Origin: Vigna angularis
Lineage: Eukaryota; Streptophyta; Magnoliopsida; Fabales; Fabaceae
NCBI RefSeq assembly: GCF_016808095.1
Contig: NC_068975.1
Span: 30,722,501-30,786,500, forward strand
Direction: 5' to 3'
Length of the DNA: 64,000 nucleotides
Under the pieces are notes generated by a model. The model was given only the letters and a program-made list of their open reading frames with translations. It had not been told where the DNA came from and made no database searches. Shown piece by piece: positions 24,454 through 36,904 of this stretch; position 1 is the first letter of the stretch, and every line of letters starts with the position of its first letter. The position numbers and the translations under genes were made by a program.

Positions 24454-24660
24454 GAAGTGAAATTACGAGTATCAACACACACACTAGAGAGATATTGTCC
24501 GCTTTAGGCCAAGTCCTCAGAAATTTGTTTTTGGTACCACTTCAAAAAACCTCTTACCAATGGATGTATCTATGTGTATATAAATCCATGTCCAACTCTT
24601 CTTCTCTCCAATGTGGGACTTTGTTTATACCCAACACAAATAGCCAAATCAAAGGAACAT
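24454..24660 (-). mobile_element. Degenerate repeat with CCAATGTGGGACTTT end
   Basis: Contains GAGAGATATTGTCCGCTTTA at 24487 and, about 110 bp later, TATAAATCCATG then CTCTCCAATGTGGGACTTTG. This arrangement is familiar from short, non-coding plant LTR-type repeats. No ORF. Class uncertain. Confidence 0.35.
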
Positions 24661-26127
24661 TAATTTCACTTTTATACTATTAGAGAAAATACAAGCACAC
24701 CAATATTTGTTACTAAGTTGTTCATAAGTCTAAGTCATAATTGACTAAGTATTTGGATATCTTATATGTGGGGATTATTTTCACAAATTAAATTAACATT
24801 ATATTCTTTTATGGTAATGAATTCAAAATATTCATTAACAAGAAGAAATAGAAGAATTTCAAATACGAAATTAAAAAAAAATAGTTAATAAAAGAATTTA
24901 CATATTCATATAGTCATTCAATAAGTTTAAAAATATAAACGTGAAATTTATGATTTACTTTATGATTGTTATGATTTCTTATATATGTTATGCATTCGGA
25001 TAATATAAAATGTAATTCCAAATGAAGTACAATATCTAGCTAGAAGCCTAATGTCAATTGAAAATAGATATTTTGCACATATATAATATCAATGGATACA
25101 AGTTTAGAACCTTAGGGTGGGACGAACGTTTGCAAACAGTGTAGTTTTTTCAAAAACACATCACGTGCTGCAAATACTGATGAAAATTTGAGGACAACAA
25201 ATTTGTCATACTATACTATGGAAAGTTAGAAGACATAATCGAGATAAACTATCTCAATTTTCTTAGACTTATTCTCTTAAGATGCAAGTTGCAAGTGGAA
25301 AGATACTAGAAAGGATAATTGAAAATTTACTTTTCTCAATGTATTCGTATAGATGAAGGTGAAGAGCATGATCCATATATTCAAGCTAATGTTATAGAAT
25401 ATTGTAGTTCACATTATGACAAGGAGGATTTGTATGATATGGGAGAAGTTGGAGAAGATATTATATTTGACATTTTCCATAAACCACTTTTTAAATGTTT
25501 CATCAAAACTAGTATTTGATCTATTAGAAACGTATTAAAATTTTATTCTCAACTTCCTATATCATAATGGTTTATTTCATCAATTTAAAATTATAGGGAG
25601 TTGAAACTCAGCTTTTTGATGAAAAAAATATTAACTAAAAATAACATTTTCTAAGAAATAACTCGTCAACACAAACAATAATATGAAAGTAATTAAATAA
25701 AAAAAAATCATATCTATTTGTTTCGGATATTTTTAAAATTGTTATTCACTTAATATAATCAAGTATATTTTTTAACAAAATTACACGTACTATTTAATAT
25801 AAAATGATACTTTTTTTATAAAAGAACTTAACTTTAAATGAATAATAAATTAATCTATATAACACTTTGTACGTAATAACATGAGATATTATTTAGATTT
25901 AATTATTTATGAGTTAATTTATATATATAAGAGATGCTTAACATCACTTTTAATAAATAAAAAAAAACGAATTTATGATTATTTTTTGAATCGTTTTACT
26001 TATCTTCACCTTATGTGGTCCTCTTTAGTACCCCTAGGTTTTAAAAAACTAATTGTGTGAAAAAAACAATTTTTTTACTCATGGCAAAAATAAAACCCAT
26101 TTAAAGCATGTGTTACATACAAATCTC

Positions 26128-26129
<2 letters not shown>
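24661..26129. other. Intergenic, no gene recognised
   Basis: AT-rich. A 66-codon open stretch at 25319-25519 has mixed composition (DEGEEHDPYIQANVIEYCSS) and could be an exon relic, but it has no recognisable family and no proper start. Confidence 0.5.

Positions 26130-26216
<87 letters not shown>
26130..26216. repeat. (TA)n microsatellite
   Basis: About 43 uninterrupted TA units, directly at the left edge of the duplicated HPS copy 4 unit. Confidence 0.95.
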
Positions 26217-26218
<2 letters not shown>

Positions 26219-26596
26219 GAACTTGAACAGTTCAATCCCAATGAAATCAAGTTTAATTGAAATTTGAGGGGTTGCATCTGAAAAAAAAGTAAACATGCCC
26301 TGAATGGTTTGTATAGTCAACTCTAAGAATATTGGAAGTTTCAGTAGGAGACGAGAAACAAAGATAACGAGGAACAAGATAAATTAGATCCCCATCAAGA
26401 AGAAGAACATATTATTTCCAGAATTTATATATTTATTAGCATTATGCAAGGACATCAGTTTCATGGTATTATTTTAGTGTGTCATCTGGCATATAGAACC
26501 CAGAAGACACTAACAGTAATATCTTTTTAACCTTAAAAAAAGATAAAGAAACATAGTAAACCCAACAGCATAGGATGAGATAGAAATTGTGGTAGG

Positions 26597-26932
26597 TTAT
26601 TCGCAATGGTAGGTGGTCAGCGGGAGTCCACAGACGTTTAACAGAAGGTTGAGTAACTCGTCTAGCTTAGAGGTGGGTATGTTTCCACCGATGTTGACCT
26701 TGATAATGGAGCAGAGGCACACGGCGGCGTCAAGGTCAGCAATACTACGGAGGAGGGGACAGCATTGCATGTCAAGTTCAAAAGGGGGACGCACAAGTTT
26801 GCCGCAAACATCCAAGTTCTGTGGGCACTCTGCGAGACTGGGAAAGGTTAGGGTGTTGCAGCTGACCATGGAAAAGAAAAGGAGGTTGAGAGAGAGCATA
26901 AGGGCAATGGATGAAACACTCTTTGAACTCAT
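26597..26932 (-). CDS. Hydrophobic seed protein-like 8CM protein, copy 4 (divergent)
   Basis: A 111-aa secreted 8CM protein. The signal peptide is MSSKSVSSIALMLSLNLLFF ending MVSCN, almost identical to copy 2. The mature domain is the most divergent of the four: C-x6-C-x13-CC-x13-CxC-x26-C-x8-C, with the GGLIDLE core changed to RSIADLD and an inserted NIPTSKLDE-type loop before the seventh cysteine. All eight cysteines remain, so it is probably functional. The start is the ATG at 26932; the in-frame codon two positions upstream (26936-26938) is TTG. TATA box 72 bp upstream; AATAAA on the minus strand at 26432-26437. Secreted surface or cell-wall location is inferred from the family. Confidence 0.87.
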   Translation of the reverse strand: MSSKSVSSIALMLSLNLLFFSMVSCNTLTFPSLAECPQNLDVCGKLVRPPFELDMQCCPLLRSIADLDAAVCLCSIIKVNIGGNIPTSKLDELLNLLLNVCGLPLTTYHCE

Positions 26933-27003
26933 TTTCAAAGCTTATACTCAACAATGGCTCTTGTTTGTGTTGGATACAATACAACACTGAACTCTTAGAG
27001 GAA

Positions 27004-27010
27004 ATTTATA
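27004..27010 (-). promoter_or_regulatory. TATA box of HPS copy 4
   Basis: TATAAAT on the minus strand in the same CTATAAATTTCCTCT context as copy 3. Confidence 0.75.
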
Positions 27011-27080
27011 GCTGTCCAAGACAACAAATTACGACGTTTCCATTCTCATGTAGTTAGAAAGGTAAATAATTTAAATATTA

Positions 27081-28889
27081 TTTTTAAAATGTACTCTTCT
27101 TAAGAAATAAATATATATTAATTAACGTTACAGTATTACCGCAGCTCACTAACTATATATTATTTACACAATATTACATTTAGTGTATGGTTATATTATA
27201 CATTATGGTTATACATTATATATTGTAGAATTATTTGCTTATAATGGTGAAGCACTATATATAGAAATCATAAAATGCTACACAAAATAAAACTGAACTA
27301 GCTATTCCATAAAAAGAAAATATTATAGCAACACTAATATCACGTGGGCTTAAGCGATGATAATTATTTATTAAAGATAATTAGCGTGACATCATATCAA
27401 GGTATCGAAAGAAAATTATTGTTTGAGTGGCTAAATGGACTGTTGAATAATCAAGTAGATGCTTCAGCATTAGCTTTATGTACCTTCAATAAAAATAATC
27501 ATTTCAGTACCACTCAAATGACTAATCCAATGCTTAAACGACATATGATGAAGAACAATAGAAATTATGTAGATTTTACAAAATAAAAATGTACAATTAA
27601 AGCACATCTATCTCAACATTTTTAACATTTAATTCAACTTTTTTTTTTCACCAAGCAAAAGATTTCTCAAGATTGAAAAAGAGCTTAACAACACTAAAAT
27701 TCTCATAGAACCAAAAGAAACATCATGTAATCAATTAAAACAGCTATTAAAAATTGAATAAGTTGAGATAGTAACTTTTTAACTTTGAATACGTAAAAGT
27801 TTAAATCATTTATACCAAAAGGTAAAAGGAGAAAATATAAAGAAACTTTTGAGTAAAAACACATTCGATTAATTTTGATGGAATGAAAATGAATACTCTT
27901 AGTCACCTTCTAACTAATATGAATGGTAAATTCTTTTAGGAACTGATAAATTCTTTTAGAAATGAAGAAAAAAGAAGAAGAGCTTGTTGAAAATGTTATA
28001 TCAATTAAAAATAAGTTAAATTTAAAATATATTAGGTGATATAAATCTTATTTTATAAATTAATTTTAAAAAATTAAGTTTAAAATTCATTTCTTAAATA
28101 AATTTACAATTATCATATGTAAAATTAAAATAAATATGCTAAAAATATCCATGTATAATTATTATTTTATTTTATCATGAGGAACTATTTATATTGTACA
28201 ACATCGAATTATTTAAAAAAATTATTGATATATGCAAGTATTAGAGTATGATGTATAATGAATTATATATACAGGGATATATTTTTTAAAATATTAATAA
28301 TAATAATAAAATATACATAAAACATTTTTTATAATAATGAATTATGTACGTAATAAGGGACTTATTATTATCTGCTGAAATTGTTTACAGAGATAGTATT
28401 TTTACCTGACCACATCTTTATTCCAATTTGTTGACTTTTTCTGGGTTTGTGTACATATGGTTTTCAACATCTAAAGGAGTGCCATAGGAAATTCCTATCT
28501 GTGTTGTATTGGTATAGTAGTACAATGTACGTGCAAAGGACGTGATGTAAAAAAAAATACATATGTGTGTATTTTAATATTCATCAATGGATATTTGGCT
28601 TTTGAAGCATTTTGTTAATAATAGATAGGAACTTTGTTGCCAATTCTCCCTACAACAAAGAGAATTTGGCTAAATATATGGTATAATATTTGTTTTCAAT
28701 TTGTAATTTAAATTATATCTTTGTCCTTTGCGGAAGAATCATGATTCATGACATTAAAATGTAGTACTGTGAGAGGACAATTTAATTATTGAAAATAATT
28801 TATTCGTTCAAACAATTATTTTTAATTGACATTGTTTTCTAATGAGAAAAAAAAAATATAGGTATTAGATCATACTAAAGGGCATAATT
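27081..28889. other. Intergenic, with a degenerate TRIM LTR
   Basis: No gene supported. At about 27985-28105 there is a strongly decayed copy of the TRIM-like LTR found at 17069 (TTGTTGAAAATGTTATATCA ... AAAATTCATTTCTTAA). The 80-codon open stretch at 27344-27586 has no recognisable product. Confidence 0.5.
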
Positions 28890-29490
28890 GTTACCAATAA
28901 AAAGTATTGGTATCTTGAAAATAATGATTTGATGATGCTACAAGTGAATAACTTGAAGACTTTAGTTATAAATTATTTAAAAGCACTTATGTAGACTAAA
29001 GCACTTGAAGACTTTGTGTGTCAAACGTCGGAGCGGTTTTCTTCAAGTTGACTGAGTGTTCTTGTTTCCGGTTCGTTTGTCGAAGGAAGTTGCTTCTAGT
29101 TCGTTTGTCGAAGGAAAATTGTTCCGTTCGTTAGTTGAACGAAAAGTGTTCTCGTTTCTTAATCTCCATTCACTATCTTGTAATCTGTACAAACTGTGAA
29201 ACTGTTTTTAGTGAAAAAGATTAATCATTATTCATAGTGATTAACGACTAGACGTAAAATCTTTTGATTCGAACTAGGATAAAATTCATTTGTGTGATTT
29301 TTCTACTCCCTATACTCTTTACATTTTCTGTACATTAATTATTTGATAAAACGTTTAAGAGAAAATTAAAAGAACCATTTTTAAAATTGACCGAACACAC
29401 CTTCCGTTATTTTATTCTGCTGCGCGATTCGACGATAGCGGTTGTTTTGATCAACAATAATCAATTGTTGGAAAACATATGTATAATTCA
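28890..29490 (+). mobile_element. Degenerate copia-type solo LTR
   Basis: Non-coding, less AT-rich than its surroundings. It contains GAATAACTTGAAGACTTTAG, GATTCGAACTAGGATAAA, TTTTTCTACTCCCTATACTC, AATTGACCGAACACACCTT and CTGCTGCGCGATTCGACG, in the order I recall from SIRE1/Maximus-type copia LTRs of legumes. No adjoining gag-pol or second LTR, so probably a solo LTR. Two imperfect copies of GTTCGTTTGTCGAAGGAA lie at about 29074 and 29100. Confidence 0.4.
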
Positions 29491-30431
29491 TTTACAATTC
29501 GTTGTTAAGTTGTAAGAAGATCATTTATAAATATAGGTATTACATGTCTTTATTTTTTCACCAGTCACATTAATCATACACACTACAAGTTTTCATTTCA
29601 ATTTTATCAATTTAAACAATTTTACTTTTCACCCACTTTCTCCTTCTTTTTGTCCTTTTTTTTCACCCTATGCCAATTTAAACGAAGTTGAAATTGTTTG
29701 GATTAGGGAGGAGTGAGTAAAATATTTGTATTATTCGGTTGAGCAGATAGAAAAAAGTTAATTAGTATAATGAATTACAAAAGTTTAACTTATAAAAATG
29801 AATATTAATTAAAATTTAAAATGATTAATTATAAAGTAATTAATTTATAAAGTTGAAAGAATATTTAAATTTCTTTTGATGATAATATTTATAATATTTT
29901 ATGAATTTAACAAATAATTAAACTTTTAATATAATTTTATATTTTTATATAAGTTTAATTTATTTTGTTAATATTTATTATGCAAGGAAAATAAAATAAA
30001 ATAAAAAATACTAATATCAAACTAAACAGGACGATAAATTATAAAAGATGAATAATGATTAAAATTTATAAGATCAATTCAATGAAATATAATACTTTTC
30101 TAAATATTGACTCATGATATCTTTGTAAAATACAGTTAATTTGTATGTTATCACCGATACAGGGAACAATTTAATTTTCTTCAAACAGCAGAGGGAGCAC
30201 CCTTCTCCTTCCCTCCTCCTTTTTTATTCTACTATTTATACTAATCCTCTAATACCTGAACGGTACTTTTATTTTTTCTTCATGTAGATTATATCTGGAA
30301 ATTAAATAAAAAAAAACTTTAGTGATTTAACTTTTATTTTTCATTTCTCCATTGGTTACACTATAACTATTCCGAATAACTGTTGCATGCACCAAAGGGT
30401 TTTGATTATGATGGATAGCACCGAAAAAAAA

Positions 30432-30469
<38 letters not shown>

Positions 30470-30495
30470 TATGTATACCTATTTTTGAAGGAAAG
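29491..30495. other. Intergenic, no gene recognised
   Basis: AT-rich with a (AT)n tract at 30437-30466; nothing else supportable. Confidence 0.55.
30437..30466. repeat. (AT)n microsatellite
   Basis: 15 uninterrupted AT units. Confidence 0.95.
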
Positions 30496-31372
30496 ATGTG
30501 ACATCCCAAAATATAATAACCACGTCATATAATTTAGAGTCAACATTCCCAATAAAAATTAGAGTATGACTTGCAATTAAATACGGAATTACAGTTATCC
30601 AAAATATAATATAGAGTTTTAAATTTAGACAGTTTAGAGTATTTAATATCCAAAGGTTTAAATATCTAAATCCTAAGTAGATTGTGCAGCAGCATCATTC
30701 TTCTCCAGCTCTTGTTCCAGAGGTATTTCCTCAACAATATATGCTCCCATCCAAGTGGATGATCATCGCAAAGAAAAAACATACACAAGCAGCACACAAC
30801 ACAGAAACAAGGGTGAGCTAGATAAACAGACAATAATCATATTGTTCAATCAATTAATAATCATCATGCTTAGTACATATAAAACAGTTAATACATAACA
30901 CTTTAAACCATGACTCAAACACTCACGCGACTCATCCGGATTAGTATAACTGTCGAACTATTGGTCGTCTTTGCACTTGCGTAGTTCAGCTGGCACTCTC
31001 CAACACTATGCAAGGTAAATCCCCCAATCTGTCTATGTCTAAACTCTAAGACTATAGACGAGGACCTCCCTCTACTCTCACCACTTACACTGCTCTCCTC
31101 TATCTGAGTATGAACAGTGCTTCGAGTGTAGGGATAGAAATACCAGTTCAAAGCTCCATACAGTTATACAGAACAACATCAACACCCCACACATCACTTT
31201 CAATCATCTCACCCTGAGATGTCCACTTCATACTCAATTACATCATTGTAGTTCACATTCATAAGTTTTACAACCACTCAACAACACCATACATACATTC
31301 TGGCAGTCAAACAACATCAATCCAAATAGAAGAAAAAAAATGAGTGAGATCCCCTCCATGCACCAGTTTACG

Positions 31373-31375
<3 letters not shown>

Positions 31376-31414
<39 letters not shown>
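31376..31414. repeat. (AT)n microsatellite
   Basis: About 19 uninterrupted AT units. Confidence 0.95.
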
Positions 31415-31417
<3 letters not shown>

Positions 31418-31494
31418 GATAACAATTTATATCATACGTTTCATATGTTAATATAATATATATCATGGTTTCCTAACTTATATTTCCATAACAT

Positions 31495-31800
31495 TTAATA
31501 ATAGGTTTAATCCTTTTCGACATCCCTATTTGTGTAGGAATGTCTCAGATAGGTCCTCGTTTTGTAAAGTGTATCAAAATGGTCCTTAATTTTGAAAATT
31601 GAGATCAATTGAGTCCTTCCCGTTAAGTTGGCTGGACGGCGTTAAAAAAAATTGATGAGTGGGATGCTGAGATGACAAAATGTTACTGACGTGGCATTGA
31701 CCTGGCTTAATGGTGAGTTTTTTAGATTTAAAAAAGTGAAATTTGTAAATCAAAACGCAACGTTTTGATTTTTAACATAAACGTTGCTTTAATTAGACTC
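31495..31800. mobile_element. Nested short repeat (AGGTTTAATCCTTTT type)
   Basis: About 300 bp beginning TAATAGGTTTAATCCTTTTC, with AGGAATGTCTCAGATAGGTC, GTTAAGTTGGCTGGACGG and GACGTGGCATTGACCTGG. I recall this as a frequent non-autonomous repeat in legume genomes. No ORF; its ends and superfamily cannot be fixed by eye. Confidence 0.4.
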
Positions 31801-32640
31801 ACCTTCGACACTAGCACATATGACTAGTCACAACGTACTGGACCAGGTCAGGACTACTCTATGATCAGGGATGTGCCAACTCAAGTTTTTAAGTCCCCTC
31901 TATCCTACCAACAAAGAAAGGCTTTTAAGAAGTTATGATTTAATTATCTAAGTTATTAAAATTGTCCTACAGTGTTCTAGACATAAAATATCCAATTATA
32001 TATCACCCTTTTAACTTTAAATAGTACCTGCCCATATACATGCTATCACACCCTTACTCCAAACCCTCCAACCTAAACAATTTCAACCAAAACAGATTAA
32101 TTTCAATAGAGACCCTTACAAACATAATTGCCACATGTACCAGTTCAACACCAAAGCATAAATTATTTAAGCACAATTCCACAGTCTCAGTTATAATTAT
32201 CCAATAAAAATTAACATCGTAGAACAACTTCACAAGAACACACTAGTTCAACATTCAACTTGCATATATTTGTATAAAATAAATTCATACAAAAATAATT
32301 AGCTCCCCTTACCTCAAAGTTGAATTACCAAGCTCACAGGAACTCTCCTTTACTGTGTCTCACCAAATGAGAACTCAACCAAACCCTATAAATCGCCGAG
32401 GGGTGACAATAACAGTCCTTAGAGCTTGATTTAACAAACAAACAAAAATATAAACAAAACCTCCTAGTAACATACAACCAGTAGCATTGCATGTTTTAGG
32501 TAGAGAAGCTCAGAAAATTAGAATCTATTGAGCTCTTTCCTAAAGTCAAATTGACTTAGAAAGATAGGTCAGTTGCCCCACATAAGGCCAATGACCCTTT
32601 TTTATAAATTTACAGGCCCTTATAAAAGAAATATTTTGTC

Positions 32641-35206
32641 ACCTGCATTTACCATCTTATAACAACTCTAAATAATAATAAAATGCCAAATTAAGATATT
32701 TAATTAAAGCATTTAATAAATTATTCATTAAAAAATTAATAAAAATAAATATAAAAGTAGAATATAAATCTTGAATGGCGTAAATATTTTTTATGTGTGA
32801 TGGAAAGAAAGAGTTTTTTTAATCTATCTAGGACAAATTTGTCCAGATATTATGAAAAATGCATAAATAAAAAGAAAATATTATTAATCATACGATAAGT
32901 TATCAGGTATTTCAATTTATAAATAAGTTTTAATGAAAAATATTAATACTGAAATTGTCATCACTTTTATAATATTGTTTTTTTTAAATAAAAATCTTTT
33001 CAAAGTAATTAAGATTTATTTCTAATAATCCTCCTCATTAATCTTAATTAGTATCGGGTTTCAATTAAGTTAGTTTTATTAATATTTGAATTTATCGAGA
33101 CAGTGATTATTAATACGTGTGAGTATGAGGATATGTGACACATTCACTACTATAATATTATAAATGTTTATTAAATTTTGGGCATATTTTTATATATCTT
33201 TTTTGAGAATGTTATGTTACTTGTTAAGGGTTTCTTTTTTTATCAAATCCCTATCAAGGGGATATATTTATCATCTCTTCATGGCTTAAAGAACATTCAT
33301 ATAGTGAAGAAATAAAAATTATAATGAAATATCCTTTAAGAAAATGTTTTTGCTAAAATTAATAGTGGTTTCTTTTTCAAAAATTGAAAACATTATCATT
33401 TAAATTCCTTTGAAAGAAAAATTTATTCAAGCAAATTTTATTCATTATGAGGTAAGTTTTCAACTCACTTCCCTGTTGACTTTGATTGGAGAATTGGATA
33501 AAGAAGTTAATTGTTAGTAAATATGATATTATATTTTCGAGGGAAACTACAATCTTTTTACCATTAATTTATTTTACTTTCTTCCTCTTGTTACCTTATT
33601 TCTGTTCCACCTATTTCATTTACTTCTAATTCTCATATTTACTCTCAGCAAGAACACCCCTTTTTCTTGAAGATCCATTGTTCATTTTCCATTTGCAAAA
33701 GTCTTTCACACTTGTATGTTATTTATATAATTTATAAAGGAATCTATCAAATTAAATAATAATAAGACTTAGTTTTAATTCTATGATAAATTTGAACTTT
33801 CCTGTCTTTATTAAATTTTTATAATATATTAAGTACTTAAAAAAACAGTTTTTTTTATCAATAATGAAAAAAAATATCGAAAGGATGCAATATGATTGTG
33901 AATCTGTCATAACATAAAAACTTCATTTACATTTACTGATACACTTTTAAAAGTAACACCATTTCTATGATTTCATGAAATACCCAAAACGATAATCAAC
34001 CACATAATTACTCAATCTTATGTGTATTAAAAAAATTTATGTTTTTTAATTGGGTCTTTATCGTTATGAAATTGAAAAATTATAAAATTATAAAGCTATA
34101 ACACTATAAAATTATGAAATTATACGAGAAACAACTAATAAAAATGATATGACAAGATAATATTCACATCATTCGTTAACAAAAATATTAACTCATGGAC
34201 TCAATTGAAAAACATAATTTTTTAGTACTCAATACACTATAAAATTTAATAGAAGCACAATTGAAACTTTCAAAATTTACTTAATTAAACTTAATAATAA
34301 TAATAAAATTCATATTTTACATTTTAAAACGGTAAAACTAAAATATATATGTTAATACTTCAAATCATTGTCGTTAAATTATTCTACACAATATTTGTAT
34401 TTTATCAATTTATAATTTTGTAGAAGATGATATCTTTAAATGTTATGTTTTGAAAACATTTATCAAACGACTTTTAAGTTAAAAGGGCATTTTAAGCTTT
34501 TTTATAAAATTCTTTCTTTTTCTTTAACTTATTAGTGGAAAAAAACAACTTGAAACGGTTGTTTCTTATTTCACTCTATCTTTTTATTTAAAAGTTTTAT
34601 TTTGTCTTATTTTTATGCCCCTTTCCATTTCCCGTTTAAAAATGTCAGTTTTAATTTGATGTAGCATTTCCTTCAGAAATTACTCTGAATTTTATCCATT
34701 TTTTATAAACTTTTTGGTAGGTGACAGTTGTCTTTAAATTATCTTGCTTTTTGTTTGTTTGGAGTGCTTCATCCTACACCTCCAACATCTCATCCTGTAC
34801 CTCCAAAAATTTCATTTTTAACCTTCTGACATGCTGTACCTCCAACTTTTTTAAAATTTCATTTCTTCTCTTTTTTATTAAAGATATTTTAATAACTATT
34901 TTTTTATTTTCTTCTTTTTCTTATTAAAGATACTCTACACCACCTTAAAATTAATTTTAATTTAATTTAAAATTTAAATATTATTTAATATAATTTTATA
35001 TTTTAATAATTATTAAAATATGATTTATATTATAATAATAATTATATAAAAAAATAAAAAAAAAAGAATAAAAATAAAAAATAAAATAATAATAATAATA
35101 ATAATAATATAAAATTTGACTTAATATATTCAAATATATTAAATTATATTAAAATATTAAAATAAATTAAACAATTATTAAATTGAAAATAAAAACAAAA
35201 TTTTTT
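32641..35206. other. Intergenic, no gene recognised
   Basis: AT-rich. At 34765-34860 a few CACCTCCAAC-type words resemble those of the Mutator-like element at 35909 but are too sparse to call. 34960-35200 resembles one arm of the palindrome that follows. Confidence 0.55.
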
Positions 35207-35880
35207 AAAAACTTGTTATTGAAAATCAGTTTTGTTTTTTATTTAAAATTTAATCAATATTTATTTTAACTAAAAATTATAACATTATTTATTATATTTT
35301 TATATTTTAATAATTATTAAAATATAATTTATATTTTTATAATAGTTTTATTAAAAAATAAAAATAATAATAACGAAAGTAAGAATAAAAATAATAAAAA
35401 TAAAAATAATATCAAAAATTACATTTAATATATTTAAATATATTAAATTATATTAAAATATTAAACTAAATTAAATAATTATTAAAATTTAAATAAAAAT
35501 CAAAATTTTAGAAAAATTTATTTATCAGATATTCATATCCGATTATAAATTTATCGGACGTCAATATCCGACTCATGTTTCTAAAATTTTATTTTTTATT
35601 TAAATTTTATTAATTATTTAATTTAATTTAATATTTTGATATAATTTAATATATTTAAATATATTAAATGTGATTTTTAATATAATTTTTATTTTTATTA
35701 TTTTTACTCTTATTTTAGTTATTATTAGTTTTATTTTTTAATAAAAATATTATAAAAATATAAATCATATTTTAATAATTATTAAAATATAAAAATATAA
35801 TAAATAATGCTATAATTTTAATTAAATTAAATATTTATTAAATTTTAAATAAAAAACAAAACTGATTTTCGGTAACACTC
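35207..35880. repeat. Long AT-rich palindrome (fold-back element)
   Basis: Two arms of about 300 bp in inverted orientation. The left arm starts TTATTGAAAATCAGTTTTGT; the right arm ends ACAAAACTGATTTTCGGTAA. Internal blocks such as AATATATTTAAATATATTAA and AATTTAAATAAAAATCAAAA mirror each other. The centre is near 35545, at a less AT-rich spot with CATATCCGATTATAAATT and ATCGGACGTCAATATCCG. No ORF. It is consistent with a MITE or fold-back element, or a hairpin siRNA source. It abuts the Mutator-like element. Confidence 0.6.
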
Positions 35881-36246
35881 TTTTGTTACTACTGCATATT
35901 CAATTCTGGGGTGTTGCTCCCTCCACCTCCACAGCCTTCTCCCTCCACCTCCCCTTTACTATTTTGCCCCTTCCTCCATCTTTTCTTTACTATTTTGTCC
36001 CTCAGTAAAATTTTATTTTTAAAATTATTGTTTTTTAATTTTACTCATTTATACCATATTTCACTGATAACCTACGTAGTTCCTTGTATGAGTAAAATAT
36101 TTTTCTGCAAAACTTGGTGATCGTGAAAAGAATTATCAAGCAATCTTCCTCTTGTTCTCGGTGCAGTACGTGGTGCAGTGCGTTTGTGGTGTAGTGTCCT
36201 TGTCGTGGTTCCTCTCCAGATACGTAGTCATAATCCTTCCAATAAT

Positions 36247-36270
36247 CCTAAACCCTAAACCCTAAACCCT
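36247..36270 (-). repeat. Interstitial telomere-type repeat
   Basis: Three CCCTAAA units (AAACCCTAAACCCTAAACCC), the plant telomere repeat, inside the Mutator-like element. Also a telo-box motif if transcribed. Confidence 0.8.
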
Positions 36271-36337
36271 TCCCATAATGCTTCCAATAATCCTTTTAAT
36301 ATGCAAGCCTATAATCATTCCCATGAGCCGCCAATAG

Positions 36338-36470
36338 TAAAATAAAAACGAAACGTAAAGGAACACTGCCTGGACGGATGACATCCTTCAACGGATGTCA
36401 ACATCCGTTTAAGGCGAAACGGATGTCATCCGTCCAGGCAGTGTTCCTTTTACGTTTCGTTTTTATTTTA
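36338..36470. repeat. Near-perfect inverted repeat with nested hairpin
   Basis: Left arm 36338-36386 and right arm 36421-36470 are reverse complements over about 49 bp except for one extra A. The 34-base loop itself pairs (AACGGATGT / ACATCCGTT), and GGATGACATCC / GGATGTCATCC close the stem. It lies in the middle of the Mutator-like element. Confidence 0.85.
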
Positions 36471-36904
36471 TTTAGGATTTATTTTATTTACAGTAGTTTA
36501 TAAATGCTCAACGACTGCTCCACAAACGCTCTTCCGGAAAATGAAGAAGAAAGAAATGGAGAAATAGAAGTGAAAGGTTGATGAGGCTTGACGGAAGAGA
36601 AGAGAAAAAGCTTGACGAAAGAGAGAAAGGTAAACAGAAATGGAAGAGAGGAAGAGGTGCAGAGGGAAGTAAATCAAAGGTTTTAAATAAATTAAAATAT
36701 TAAAATAATAAAAGTAAAATCAGAGGATATAATTGGCATTTTAGAAAATTGGGGAGGTGGAGGAAGAGACGTGTGGGGGTGGAGGGAGTAACACCCTCAA
36801 TTCTGCCATCGAAACCCAAAATGTTTTTTTTTATCTGAACTATCTAATGGCCCATTCCAAAAACGTTGGATAATCAGCTAATTTAAATAATAAGCAACAC
36901 GTTT

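Larger units (their letters stand above)
26220..27080 (-). repeat. Segmental duplication unit around HPS copy 4
   Basis: Partner of 20866-21720 (same order of 3'-flank, gene and promoter blocks). The homology begins right after the (TA)n tract. Confidence 0.7.
30496..32640 (+). mobile_element. Non-coding TGTGACATCCC-ended element, copy 1
   Basis: Starts TGTGACATCCCAAAATAT, a typical LTR start in plant Ty3 elements. It shares an ordered set of blocks with the reverse complement of 37640-40098: GATGATCATCGCAAAGA with GATGATCATTGCAATGA, then ACAGAAACAAGGGTGAGCT with CAGGAAACACAGGGTAAGCT, and near the far end GCTCCCCTTACCTCAA with GCTTCCCTTACCTTTT. No protein-coding frame. Probably a decayed LTR or non-autonomous LTR retroelement; the right boundary is approximate. 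It is interrupted by (AT)n at 31376-31414 and by the insertion at about 31495-31800. Confidence 0.45.
35909..36796. mobile_element. Non-autonomous Mutator-like element (MULE-MITE)
   Basis: An 888-bp element with terminal inverted repeats GGGTGTTGCTCCCTCCACC (left) and GGGTGTTACTCCCTCCACC (right, read on the minus strand). It is flanked by a perfect 9-bp target duplication TCAATTCTG (35900-35908 and 36797-36805), the size diagnostic of the Mutator superfamily. No transposase. The interior contains three tandem telomere-type CCCTAAA units (about 36247-36270) and a near-perfect 133-bp hairpin (36338-36470). Confidence 0.82.
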
